DNA from: Saururus chinensis
Taxonomy: Eukaryota > Streptophyta > Magnoliopsida > Piperales > Saururaceae
DNA: 64,000 nucleotides
Direction: 5' to 3'
NCBI GenBank assembly: GCA_035235625.1
Contig: CP141140.1
Coordinates: 45,875,351 to 45,939,350, forward strand
Positions 12,263 to 24,500 of this stretch are shown one piece after another; the stretch's first letter is position 1; every line of letters begins with the position of its first letter. A model generated the notes under the pieces. That model did not search any database. It was not told where the DNA came from and saw nothing but the letters and a program-made list of their open reading frames with translations. The translations under genes were made by a program, and so were the position numbers.

Positions 12263-12278
12263 TTGGTGCCGTTGCTAG
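12263..12278 (+). other. Primer binding site of the Athila/Tat-like element
   Basis: TTGGTGCCGTTGCTAG, a slightly mutated form of the TGGCGCCGTTGCCGG priming site typical of Athila/Tat retrotransposons. It fixes the 3' end of the LTR at 12257. Confidence 0.75.
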
Positions 12279-12675
12279 AGATTGAGTGACAATTCAACTA
12301 AGTTCTATAATTTTGCTTATCATAATTCTTAGTTTAGGGTTTTTGCTTCATTTGCCAATCATTAGGTTCTAACTTATTTTTATTTTATGTTTTTGTAGGA
12401 ATTTAAATTCGAAGATCAAAGTAGGACCAAGTAGAAATGCGCAATGTGCAATAGTATTTCAGCATACAAACTCTTGCAACAAATTGGCAAACAAATTTCC
12501 AATTCAAGGAACTAAATCAAAAGACAACTTTAAATTCATGTTTGCAAGATGTTTGATGACTAATATTGCTGAAATTCATGCTCCATGTGTTTAGAATTTA
12601 ATGATGAATGTTCAATCTTGGTTAGGATAACTTTTGTGATTTCTATTGTTTATCTATGCTTGCTGCCATTCTTGC

Positions 12676-12762
12676 TGCTAGTGTTTTTCTGCTGTTTGTG
12701 TAACTACTTGCTTGCTGATGCTAGTGTTTTTGTGCTGATTGTGTAACTACTTGCTTGCTGAT
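12676..12762 (+). repeat. Two 43-bp tandem repeats
   Basis: TGCTAGTGTTTTTNTGCTG...ACTTGCTTGCTGA occurs twice head to tail, starting at 12676 and 12719, inside the non-coding leader of the Athila-like element. Confidence 0.8.
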
Positions 12763-13259
12763 TATAGTAGTGCACAAGCTGCAATTTCATACACTAAATA
12801 TGTTCTTGCTGAGAAATAGATCAACTCCTAAAAGCCTGTCATGGTTCCCAATAAATTTAAAGTAAACTATCACAAGTCTCTTACATGTGCTGCCAAAATT
12901 CATCTTGACTAAAAAATTCCAGCACATAGTCATATTGTTAGGGACTTATTTCGATCAATTTTCTTGCTGATATTCATTGTTCAAGGCTATAGATTGATAT
13001 ATGAATGTTTTAATATGATGAGGATTGATTTGTGTGTTTGAAATTGCAAGAATTACTTGTTGGTTTTTCATTTGCAAGTGTGTTGATAGTTCTAGTTTTA
13101 GGGTAAAGTTTTTAAATCTATGCTTATATTTGTTATGCTTCTATTTTAGAGTAAACCTTCTTGTAAGAATTAGACTAGTAGTGGCTGGTATAGTTCCTTT
13201 TGTAGTCTCTTAGTTTTATGCATAGTTGTCAGTCAACATGTGAAGAGCTAGCACCGTTT

Positions 13260-13321
13260 GACCATGAAGTTGAAAGAACTCTTCGACAAAGACTAAGACA
13301 GCAAATGGATTTATAAAATCA
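13260..13321 (+). pseudogene. Athila-like gag, N-terminal fragment
   Basis: The frame reads DHEVERTLRQRLRQQMDL and then a stop. It matches the beginning of Athila-type gag proteins (an acidic start followed by ERT-RRLRQQ). It is cut by the minus-strand LTR at 13322, and gag coding resumes at about 16580. The match is short, so the call leans on its place between the priming site and the rest of gag. Confidence 0.6.
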
Positions 13322-16300
13322 TGTAGCTAAAAGGGAAAATTTGGGATAGAGAAAAACACGAAAAAATTATTTGCCACTCCCCGCCGCCACCCCCTAACCC
13401 AAACCCAGTCCAAGAAGGGAGGATGCGCGCACGAGCCCTTTGTGCAAAAGCAAATCTAGGAAGATGAAAGAGACTGATTAACAATCTTAGTCCACACAAT
13501 ACACACAACATCTAAATAATAACATAATCTGAAGCCGTAAGGGCTACATATGTCTATAGCCATCACCAGCTAATTAGTATGATATAAAGTCAAATATATG
13601 TCTAACATATCATAAGAAAAGTCAAATATAACCCAAATAACTAGCCTCTCTCATGGCGCGTGTCCATCCTTATATTCAACATAAAGTCCATCTGAAGCAC
13701 CTACATGACAAAGCATACAACCCCAAAATAGAAACCACAAACAAAAAAGGGGCAATCCTAGCTCAGTAAGGGTTTTAAAATGGAATATAAACTCATGAAA
13801 ATACTACATACATTCTCAATCTGATCATGCATCAAATATTCATTCTCTAAACTTATGCTTCATGAGATAAATCACATTCCCTATACACATTTATACCACT
13901 GTGCATCATGAGGTAAATCATATTCTATATACACATTCATGCCACCTATGCATCATGAGATAAATAACATTCTATGTATACATACATTTTACCTGTGCAT
14001 TCATTACTACATACATTCTCAATCTGATCATGCATCAAATATTCATTCTCTAAACTTATGCTTCATGAGATAAATCACATTCCCTATACACATTTATACC
14101 ACTGTGCATCATGAGGTAAATCATATTCTATATACACATTCATGCCACCTATGCATCATGAGATAAATAACATTCTATGTATACATACATTCCACCTGTG
14201 CATTCATTAATGGCTCATAACAATACGTATGTCTTGTGTAAAGTCTCATGGTTCTTTCACATCCTGCATGAAGCAAGTATCAATATTCACATTCACCCTG
14301 CATAATCAAGTGTATCAAATACATTTCATCCTGCATATTCAAGTATAACTATTCCCATATACATTATGTTTAACATAAGCATCATTGTTCTAACACAACC
14401 TATGTCAATGAGCATTATATACCATACACATGCATAAATCATCTAGTGAATGTCTTACAATTAAGAAAACACCCTGCTCACCCTGGTCGAAGCCTAAGCA
14501 GATTTATTTACCCAGGACAATCCCTAACGGGGAAGGTCTGAATTCTTAAAGAGGAAAACTAAAGCAATTTGGGTAAGTTCCCTAACTTAGAAAGTACCTT
14601 CTTGTAAGCCGATGCACACAGACAAACTAGCCTAGATTCTCCTGTCGAGAAGCACATCAATTAACTCATATAGCAAAGCCATTCTTCTCACTTGGGGAGG
14701 AAACTCATCCTCAAAGGGATATAAAACCTTGTACTTTTGGACAAAAAATCGATTCGATAAACCTTCGAGCAACTAATCTGGAAAATAACTACGTCCAATC
14801 GATTAATCAAGGTTAAACATGAATAATCTTCACTTACAAATTATGTTTGTAATTCATGTAACACAATTAATATGTGAGTAAATGTTCAATGAATGCAAGC
14901 ATAGGTAAACATACTCTAATTAGTTCTAATATGTAGGAAACAAGTCTATTTGTGATAATTAAAATCATATAAGCATAGACAATAATATATATACATGGTA
15001 GTGTTCATACTTAAGCTAAACCATATGGAACATAAATCATCTATAATTAATGTAACATGTGCAACTATCCATAATTCATCGTGGTTAAAACCTACTTTAA
15101 TCATAGAGGAAATACAAAGAAAACATCGAAATAAAGATTTAGCACAAGTAGAACATCATTCTTACCCCAGACAAGTATAGTCATCTTCACGTTTAAGCTA
15201 AATCATATCCAAGGAAGGTTCATATGCAATTAAGGTAACAACTATAAGTATTCCTAACTTAACATAACTATAGAGAATTATAATCATGAGAAAAAAATAA
15301 CAAATGGCCGAAAATCAACAAAAATAGCCATTTTCAACAAATTGTCATTTGGTCATTTGAACGGCCTTGTAGCCCGTTCAAATGACTACCCATTCAAATG
15401 GCTAGACACCTCATTCAAATGCTTGGTCCTTCAAATGATCTATTAGCCTATTCAATTGTTTGTAATAGTTCCTTGTCTGGTTCGTCTTCAACCACTCAAA
15501 ATTCTAAACAAAAACATTTTAAAATTCCATATAGATTAAAAAATTAGCACATGACATTGTATAATCAAAATCAAAGCTAGAACATGATATATCTAATAAT
15601 TTTCATGATTAATCATACAAAAAAATCATAAATTGCATGTTTTTAATAAATCACCATTACACATCAAGATGAAGCAAAAACTCAAATAAACTTAAAACCA
15701 TGGCATTTCTAGAATAAAAACCACTCAAAGTGAAAATTCCTTACCTCTAACAAACCTTTGAATCCCTTTAATGAGCTTTAACCTTAAGGAATTCTAAACA
15801 AAAATTAGGGATTTTAGTTAAACCTAATTAAAACTAGCTAATAGACTCAAATCAACTTGGGAAAAGATAAATCTAAGTCATCCTTAGGTTAATAACAAAA
15901 ATAACTTAATTAAGGCACTAAATAAAAATTAAAAACATGATTTTTATGGAAGAAAACAAAGAATCAAAATAGAAGAATTGGAGATAGAGGTGATTAAGAT
16001 AAGGATCTAAAGATTATGGGGTGATTAAGGGTAAAAACTTACCTTAACAAGGTTTTCTCTTTTGAGAAATGGGGGTAGAGCAAGTCTCCCTCTTATTCTG
16101 ATTAGCCCTTCTGTATTTGGCAAATGGCTAGTTTTTTTCTTTTATGGTAAGGGTTTTGGGCTAAGAATTGAATTGTTGTGCTGGATAAATGGGGAAAATG
16201 CCTTAAGTGACCAATTAAGAGTATTTTTGACTCAAAAATAAATTTAATCACACCTAAACCCATTTAAACAAAATATTATAAAATTCAAGGATAAAATGGT

Positions 16301-16551
16301 TGCACGCCCATCCACACAGACATGGTGTCCCACGGCGGGGTCGTCTTCCTTAACCAAGGAAAAATTAAAAGAAAATACTGATAAATATGTAAATATTTGT
16401 GTAAATCAAACTTGACACTAAAACTCTTAAAAATGAAATTAAGCTATAAGAATTTATAATTAAACTTACACATAACCTCAAAAATTAAATCAAACCGACA
16501 AACAAATACAATTCACAAAATTAATAGGAAAATAAAGTTAGAGATCTTACA
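13322..16551 (-). mobile_element. Minus-strand Tekay-like LTR, probably solo, inside Athila gag
   Basis: Read on the minus strand it starts TGTAAGATCTC (from 16551) and ends ...CCCTTTTAGCTACA (at 13322), about 3.23 kb. Near its end it has the GGACTGGGTTTGGGTTAGGG stretch seen at the ends of such LTRs (compare 61600-61630). It carries repeated CATTCAAATG / CCGTTCAAATG motifs at 15345-15450 and a 203-bp tandem duplication. Gag sequence flanks both sides and no pol lies within, which suggests a solo LTR. I do not see a clean 5-bp target duplication, so the exact ends are uncertain. Confidence 0.55.
13803..14209. repeat. 203-bp near-perfect tandem duplication
   Basis: Two head-to-tail units (13803-14005 and 14006-14208) differ by only about two bases (CATTTTACC against CATTCCACC). 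Each unit contains shorter diverged sub-repeats of about 48 bp around GCATCATGAGGTAAAT. It lies in the minus-strand LTR. Confidence 0.95.
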
Positions 16552-16962
16552 TCGTTCAACTCCTGTTCAATTTATTTCACCCTCTTGTATAGTGTTGCCG
16601 CTTGCTACAGTGAACTAGGTGTCATACAACTCTTGCCTACATTTTATGGTGTAGAAAAGAGGACCCATACCACCATGTCAACGAATTCTTGGACATTTGT
16701 GCCACATTCAAATTCTAAAACTTCTTTGACAATTCCATTAGACAATGCCTCTTTCCCTTTTCTTTAAAAGATAAGGCAAAAGCTTAGCTCAATTCTTTAG
16801 AAGTAGGAACTATCTCTAGTTGGGAGCAATTTTCTAAAAAATTCTTGAACAAATTCTTTCCTGTCCATAAGACAAATGGTCTCCATAGAGAAATTACAAA
16901 TTTTATACAAAAAGAGGGTGAACACTTCTATGAGGGTTGTGAGAGATGGAAGGACCAACTCC
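16552..16962 (+). pseudogene. Athila-like gag, central fragment
   Basis: From about 16608 the translation reads ELGVIQLLPTFYGVEK, then after one frameshift HHVNEFLDICATFKF, then LKDKAKA-LNSLEVGTISSW, KKFLNKFFPVHKTN, REITNFIQKEGEHFYEG and ERWKDQLL. These are hallmark blocks of the Athila/Tat retrotransposon gag domain. The frame has at least one frameshift and an in-frame stop (a TAG where Trp is expected). It ends abruptly at about 16962, where unrelated Tekay-like sequence begins. Confidence 0.85.
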
Positions 16963-18149
16963 TTTAGACCATCATAAGAAACAAGTGATGCTTGTGTGCT
17001 CTAAAGGTTTGAATGCCATACTCAGGATGTTTGAGAATGGTCAGCTTTACACTTGGGCGAACCGTTAAGGTTTGGCGATCCACAACTAAATATTGCAGAG
17101 CCTGTTTGGTGAGTTTGTTTGAGAAGTTGTCTCAGGGATTTGCTCTAGAAGAACTAGACATTATCAGTGATTTTCCCAACATGTTCCCTGATGACTTACT
17201 GAGTTTTTATGTTAATTTAGTGCTTAGTGCACTATATACCTCTAGGGCAATAGGGCGGGATGAACTTCTAGAATTGAACGAACTTGATGAAGAGTTGACA
17301 AAATTTATGGTTAAGAGGATTATTTGATGAAGAGTATGATCTTGGGAGTATGTTGAGCAGTATGAAAAGGGACATCAATAAATGTATTGTCTAATGCTTG
17401 ACTTGTAAAAGTGCTAAGTTAGGGCATCATAAACTGCCATGATCCCTACATTCAGTGGGGATTCCAACTAGAAGGGAGGGTCCATTATGATGTAGTTTAT
17501 TGTAAGTTTCCTTGTACACAAAAAGGGCAAGAAACTATCCATGATATTGTGGATCGATTGATGAAGTTGCGGTTTCCTTCCTTTAACCAATGATTGACCC
17601 AAAAAGAGCATTTAAACTCTAGAGGAATTTTTGTGTGCATGTGCCTTAGATTGGAAGGGCTTGTTGAAGTGATACTTTCCATTGATTTGAGTTTGTTATT
17701 ATAAAAACTCACTCTAGCATTTGGATAGACCTTGTGAGGCCTTGTATAAAAAGATGTTTTGTTCGTCGACATTATTGGCTGAAGTAAGTGAACAGTAGAT
17801 ACTCAAATATGAATTGTCCAGAACTATGCACACACGGTGACGTTATCCAGACAAGGGCTTCAGACAACTCAAATACGATAGAAGAGTTATCCTAATCGGA
17901 GAAAAAGGAATCTTCAATTTGAGTTGAGGAGCACTTCAGTCAAATCCTTTGAAGGTCAAGGAAAGTTGTCAATGACAAAGGTCATTTTTGTGGCAAAGAC
18001 ATTGTGGCAAATAACAAGCTTTTCAGATGGCAACATGTGATGTTTTAGCGGATATGAGAGTGATACCCCAAGGTATTTGTTGTTTGAGTTATTTATTATA
18101 AGTTGGTCTAGAAAATTTTGGGGATGAAATGTTTCTAATGAGGGAAGAA
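16963..18149 (+). pseudogene. Tekay-like gypsy pol remnant (element A1)
   Basis: In order: the linker between protease and RT (LEELDIISDFPNMFPDDLL at about 17140-17200), a worn RT start (about 17230-17340), a jump that removes most of RT and RNase H, the integrase zinc region (CLTC at about 17395), integrase core and C-terminus (about 17520-17880), and a chromodomain-like tail ending FGDEMF-like just before the polypurine tract GAGGGAAGAA. It is collinear with 26030-27387 of the second element. The open frame at 17013-17327 is part of it. Confidence 0.75.
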
Positions 18150-18700
18150 TGTAATGTCCCTGATTCCTATATGATTTTCCTGCTTCTTTTATTATTTTTT
18201 GTAGGAAAATGTGATGCATTGGCATATTTGATGTTTTGTATTTTACCCCAATATTTGTACTTGTAGAGTCGGACGTGGGATTCAGTCACAACCGTTGGGC
18301 CACAGTGCGCCATAATGAATTTCAGAAAGAAAATGGAGGAAAAAAGAAGAAAAAATAAGAGGTAATAAAAGGGAAGAAAAAGAGGGTTAAGATCAGGTGC
18401 AAAAAGACTTGGATGGGAGAAGGACTAGGAAGGACCTATGTGTGATGCGTTGACATCTATCAGGCATTGGCCGGCCTTTGCTGAATGGCCTTGGCCTAGT
18501 GACTATGATGCCGCAGTCCCAAATATGCATGACCACCCCAAGTCAGTTCCACCCCCTTCCTCTATCAGCACTCTATGTCATTATATACCAATTTTCACTA
18601 TTGTTGTTGGCCAACAAGGGCTTGCCGGCTGCTGTGTGCTCCACCCTGTCCTGGCAACGACGAGGACTCATGTCCTCTAAAGAGTGGGAGAAAGAAGTTG
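18150..18700 (+). mobile_element. Tekay-like 3' LTR start (element A1)
   Basis: TGTAATGTCCCTGATT follows the polypurine tract and is collinear with 8595-9150, including the purine-rich stretch and the GC-rich CCGGCC/CCACC segment. Similarity to the other LTR copies fades near 18700, so the right end is unknown. Confidence 0.65.
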
Positions 18701-20912
18701 GAGACTATGCTTAGCATTGGTTAAACCAACAAAATGGACTTAGGTTTTAGGAATACCTTATCTACTTCCTTAAAAAAATGTACTATACTTGTGAAGGCAA
18801 AAGAGATTAATAAAGACCTTAAGATAGTATCCAACCCACCTAGGTCAACAGTGAAAGAAAGAAGGATAGGTTTTAATATTATAAGTGTTTAATATTTGTC
18901 ATAGTGAAACCCATACTAGAAGAGATTGTCATAAGAATTATCTTTTCAAACTTAGTTCAAAGAAGAATGAGAAGAAGCACACTACCCCCTCTACCCCTAT
19001 GTTGCCCCACTAAGTTAATAAAAAGAAGATGAAGAGAGTGTGAGTGAAGAAAGTTGATCTTCAAGCCTTGAAAGATCAATTAGGAAAACTAAGGAAATCT
19101 ACCATATGTTGCCCTAGGATTGGATGGCAAGGCAAGGCTAAGGAGTCTTACCCCTCTAAGTAATCTTGACTTGTGTCCATAGTTTAATTATTTCTATCAT
19201 TTGGACATTCATATTTTTTTTGTTTCATCACAATTTAACTATGTTTTTATAAGGTTTTAATTCATAGGTTTCAATTGGGAAATAAAAAAAAACTGGAATA
19301 TGATTAAAAACACACAAAAAATTAGTGTAGCTTTTGATTAGTTTTATAATTGGCTTTGTTTTTATTTTTAATAAATTTCAGCTCTTGAAATAATTTGAGT
19401 TTAATTTTCTTTTCAGCTAAAAAGCAACATGATTAGTAGTTAAACATACCTTAACTAAGAGAATGATACGCCATGGAGAGTGAAGATAAATTTGATTTTC
19501 TTTTACTTAATATTCCAATTTATTGATTTTAAAAACTTGTACAAATCATGTTGAGACTCAATTCACTTTTATGTATGAACATCAAGCGAAAATTATTAAA
19601 CTTAAGTTGACTTAGGTGTTTGAATTTTAGTGAAGTCTAGGTGATCAGAATTAGAGGATCTTTGGCAAGATTTCTTTTTAGAATTCAAAGAAAAGAAAAT
19701 TTAATGTAATGTACTTCAATGTTTATGAGAATTGATCTTTGGAAAGGTAGTAATGATCGCATTTTGTGATGAACATAAATCAAAAGAGAATTGATTCAAA
19801 ATCATCAAAAAGAGTTCAATTTTGTTGATGTTGAATGTTTGATTTTTATTTTGAGTTCTAGATGTCAAAAAGTTTTAATTTGATGGGAAATATCTTGAGA
19901 TAATTGTAGAAAATTATGGAATTTTTTTAAGAATTTTTTATTTTTTACAACTTTTATTATTTTAAAAAAAAATTGAATTTTTCCCAAACAATCAATCACT
20001 GCTCGGATTTATTCAATGAAGTTTAGTTTTAATTTTTATTTCATTCTATTTCACCTCCATTCTTCTCCAAACTACCTCTAAATTTCCGTGGGAGAGAATT
20101 GAGTTGTTTTGTGTTAATTTTTAATGAATAACATTCAAATTTACATAACAAAATCAAGTTTCTGCGTTCGGCCTAAGGTATGCTCCAAATTAGTTTAATT
20201 TTTTAGATGACTTAAATGCCTTTTCATGAGAATTCAACGGGCAGATAGGTTCGAAATAGGATGATCTAGCTTTGATTAAATTTTCACACATTTTGATCAG
20301 TTAAAACTCAAGATTTTAAGAAATTTTCATGCAGTTTTAAAAATTTTCACTAAATTGGGGGTTATTCAAAATTGGGGTTAAGGGTCAAAATTATATGTTA
20401 TTCCACTTGACAAACTTGATCTACTCATCATGATCTACCTTGGGTTCAAATTTGGAGTCATTTTGTCTGAAAATTTTTTATGGTTTATTTTAAATTCAAA
20501 TTTTGGATTTTATGTCCGTATTCAATGCAATTTGAACTTCTAGGCCATTCATTCATGTTATATCTTTAATCCTAGTCAATACTTAGCTCTTGGTTTCTTT
20601 ATGTTTTTATTAATTTAGATTGGCAGAGTGAAGAAGTAAAAGACAACCGAGTCATGCACTCGGGACCCTAGATCATCTAGTAGTGGTTCAAATTGGGTTA
20701 GACCGATTAGATGTGAGAGGAGTCTGGTTCATATATTGTAAGAGACTGTAGTAGGTTGGATAGAGGCTAGACCATATTGGATGGATTATTTTTCTACTAT
20801 TTCCACTTGAAGACAACATGTTTCCCTAGTTTTGTTAGACAATGGTATGCATCACTCTGCTTGGAGATTCATGGTGCACTTATATGCGTAGTAGTAGGAT
20901 TTTAGGTGAGAG
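18701..20912. other. Unassigned AT-rich sequence between two Tekay-like elements
   Basis: No gene or RNA is supported. It may be the rest of the A1 LTR or older repeat sequence. It ends exactly at the LTR start of the next element. Confidence 0.4.
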
Positions 20913-22700
20913 TGTAATGTCCCTGATTTTTCTACCATTTTTTGTGATTTTCCTGTTATTTTTTTTATCATTTTCCGCTAGAAAATATGACGCTTCGGTG
21001 TATTTGTATTTGCATATTTGACCTCAGTATTATGCCTATATAGTCGGGTATGTGGCTTAGTTGCGGGCCGCAAGACACCGCGCTGAGTGCTTTCGGAGTG
21101 AATTTTGGAGGTATGATGCGTAAACATGGGGTTAATGTATGTTAGGGACGTAAAAGAAAAAAAGATATTTAAATCTAAAATCCGTTGACAGAATTCCAGA
21201 AGTTTTTTATGTCTAGAAAATTTTGACATCCAATAACTTTGAGAGAAACCCAAGTGAGTTTTCGGTTGCTCTATTGTTCCTCTTCCATCATCAGATTCCA
21301 CTGGTTTTTTCCAGTATCCACTTCACCTTACAACATGAGTCCATTGGTACAGGCTAGGAGCTCCGCCATGTCCTTCTCGCTCCTCAACAAGGTACCGGTT
21401 TTTTCTTCGGTTTTTCTCACCTTACTAATTCGTGTTTGGGCCATACGAGGGTGATTTTGTTTCCGTTTGCTGCCACCCTCCACTAGACTTATCTTCATTT
21501 AGCCGTCAGGAACCCATAGGTGTCAGCCAGGGCTGCCTCCATACATTCCTTGCTTCTCCACAAGCTACCATACTTTATCTCGGTTTTATTTCTATCTCAC
21601 AGTGCCAAAATGAATTTGGCAGTGGGATGATTTTTTGTCGCCTCTGTCAATTGTTTCCTATTGGCCACCACTTCACCATCCCATATGTGGCCGGATCTAC
21701 CTTCTATGCCCCCTCCGCTCCTCTCCTCCACCAGGTTCCACTTCTGCCTTATTGTTCCTCTATTTTTTCGCCCAGTTAGATGATTTGGCTACGTCTTCGA
21801 TCATTGCCATTGGCGAGCTGCAGTCCATTTGGCCATTGTTGGCTCTGCCCCGGCTTAGCGACAGCGAGGGCCAGCCCCACTTGGACCGATTACACCTCTG
21901 CCCGGAATGGGTCACTTGCCCTTGCCCTATACTATGCAAGAGGCACAGGTTCCCGCACCAAATGTGTTGGTTGTGGTTGGCGATCGCCGATGTCACCACT
22001 TCGATCAGCCACCACATCTTGGCCTTAGCTCTGTTGCCCTTTTGTGGGCCTTGCCACCATTGTCCAAACTCTTGCCACTTGAGTGGCCCTCTTTTCTACC
22101 TATCCAAGTGGTCGCGTGTGCATGTAGCCGCACATGCGGTTTAGAGTTTAGGTGTTGCATTTGTGCCGCCTAACCATCGATTGGCTCCGCCACTAAATAG
22201 ATTTGACACTAGAGCCCTCCTCCACCTCTCCTCCATCCTTGAGCGTCGCCCAATGCCTTTAGTTCTTATGTGAGCCCTTGTAGAAGCCAAATCAATGTCA
22301 TTGGGTGTTGTCCGCAGCTGATTTCAATGTCTTGCAACCAGCTAAGTACTTCTCAGCCCCAGTCAACTTCAGTGAGTACACCTCGAGTTCTAGTCGCACT
22401 TGCCATTCTTGTTGGCACAACCTTTGTCCAGGCGCTTCCTAAACCCTTGGGATAGTAACACTCTCAATTTGGCAATGCTTTGTGCTTGCCATCAAACATC
22501 ATGATTACAAGGTAGGGGAGCTTTGAACTCATAATTTCATGATAGTATACTTTGAATGTGTAGTAGCATGCTAGGATTCTATGATTCAATACTTTGGATG
22601 CTAAATCATGATCCATTTGCATGATGTAAGAGGATAAATTATGCCATGTTGAAATGCATACGACATGCATTTGAGCTTTAAGTATGGTTGATGTATGTAT

Positions 22701-22849
22701 GTGCTAGTGATGGCTAGCGAGTATGTTGGTAAGCTACGTGTATGGATGTGTATGTGTGTGCTGGTGATGGCTAGCGAGTACGTTGGTAAGCTAATGTATG
22801 CGGATTATGTGTGTGCTAGTGATGGCTAGCGAGTATATTGGTAAGCTAT
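22701..22849 (+). repeat. Three ~56-bp tandem repeats in the A2 LTR
   Basis: GTGCTAGTGATGGCTAGCGA...TTGGTAAGCTA recurs at 22701, 22758 and 22813. The spacers are TG-rich (TATGTGTATG). Confidence 0.9.
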
Positions 22850-23590
22850 GTATGGAAGTATGTGTATGTTATACGTATGTGTGATGGACATATGTATGTA
22901 TGATGGCTATATGCCTATGCAATGGATATGTGTATGTGTGTGTGGGTAGAAGTATGAGTGATGGATGATAAGAGGTGAAAGAGGGTTTGGTATAGAGTTG
23001 AATATGGATGTGTAAGAATATGACAAATGACAGAGGATGTAAGTTTGATGGTCGAGGATTAGAATTGATCGGTTCGGATTGGAGCGTATGTTGGGAAAAT
23101 GGCAGACAGTAAGAGTGTTGCATAATTGTACAAGCATAATGTACAAATTATGAAGTGAAAAGTAAGCATAATGAGTGAGGTATAAGTAAAACAGCGATAA
23201 CTGGGGTTGGCACTAAGGAGTGTAGTTTGATGACTTTTGTGTAAGATGATTTGGCCATAAGGTGGATGGCAGAGATTGTATGAATACGTAAGGATTTGTA
23301 TACAGTGAGCTATGTAGTGAAATGGACGGTTCAAGTGAAGTCTGCTACCCTAACAAACTAGGTTAATGGATCTAATTAGTGGAGCACTGTATATTTGAGA
23401 GCTATTGTAGTATAATTGTACAACATAACTTAATTTAAACTTGAATTATAAGCAAAGGTAATGATAGCATTGTGAGTTTGAGACCTTAGGGGTTCAACAG
23501 ATTAACTTTTGTGTTTGAGGTAGTCAATAATGAGTTGACTGAGCATCCCTCATGTCTTGCCATGGTGTGTATCCTATGGAATATTGTCTA

Positions 23591-23706
23591 TGTGTTGTAT
23601 TGAGCCCCATACGTCTGATGCTCTATTCAAAATGATGTATGTTTTCGATTTGGTATGTGTGTTGTATTAAGCCCAGACATTTGATGCTCTGTTGAGAACG
23701 TTGTAT
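23591..23706 (+). repeat. Two ~66-bp diverged tandem repeats
   Basis: TGTGTTGTATTGAGCCC...TGATGCTCT recurs at 23591 and 23657. A looser TGTATGATTNTGNCCAAGAG series follows to about 23800. Confidence 0.75.
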
Positions 23707-24072
23707 GATTCTGCCCAAGAATCGAATTGTATGATTTTTGTCAAGAGTGGCGCTGTATGATTTTGACCATGAGTGGCACTATATGATTTCTAGCCAAAGT
23801 AGCATTGGCACTGTAAAAACCCTAAAGTGTGGGCAATTGTATGGCCCCTTATGTGGGCGTTTATGTTTGCTCGCTCAGGTAAGTAGTATCATAGACCTGC
23901 TCTTACCTATTTGATCTTATGCCCCATGAGCATTAGTGTGCCTTGCCTTCAAAAAAGTCCATGACGTCTAATCAATCTCGAGAGGTTAAGGTGATCCCCC
24001 AGTGGTATTCTTTCCAATTTCGACGTTGGAGCTTATTAATAGTAATGAGCTTCATTGGTCGATAGTATGTGT

Positions 24073-24500
24073 ACGACTATAAGAGTATGATTCCCAGAAA
24101 GACTATAAGCATATGTTTCTGAGAAAGACTATAAGCATATGATTCTCAGTAAAAATGTAAGAGTATGATTCTAAGCACAACTATAAGTGCTAGATTCTGA
24201 GAAAGACTGCAAGTGTATGTTTTTTTGCAAGACTGTAAGCGTATGTTTCTGAGCAAGACTGTAAGCGTATGATTTTGAGTAAGATTGTAAGAGTACGAAT
24301 CCAAGTAAGACTGTAAGAGTATGATTCTGAGCAAGACTGTAAGTGTATAATTTTGAGAAAGACTATAAACATATATTTTTTAGCAAGATTGTAAGCATAT
24401 GATTTTAAGTAAGACTGTAAGCGTATGATTCTGAGTAAGACTGCAAGAGTATAATTCTGAGCAAGACTGTAAGTGTATATTAACGAGTAAGACTATACGA
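24073..24500 (+). repeat. 26-bp minisatellite, about 16 copies, in the A2 LTR
   Basis: The unit is close to AAGACTGTAAGCGTATGATT plus CTGAGC, repeated head to tail with scattered substitutions (for example GTTTCTGAG, ATTTTGAGT). It has no spacers of the CRISPR kind and lies within a retrotransposon LTR. Open frames on the minus strand here simply read the repeat. Confidence 0.95.

Noticed and set aside
21239-22455. Overlapping frames on both strands in the A2 LTR, with parallels at 27709-28557
   Set aside because: They lie in paired LTR copies of one element. Similarity comes from shared origin, and frames differ and break between copies.
24073-24500. 26-bp repeats as a CRISPR array
   Set aside because: Units are contiguous without unique spacers, in a plant retrotransposon LTR.
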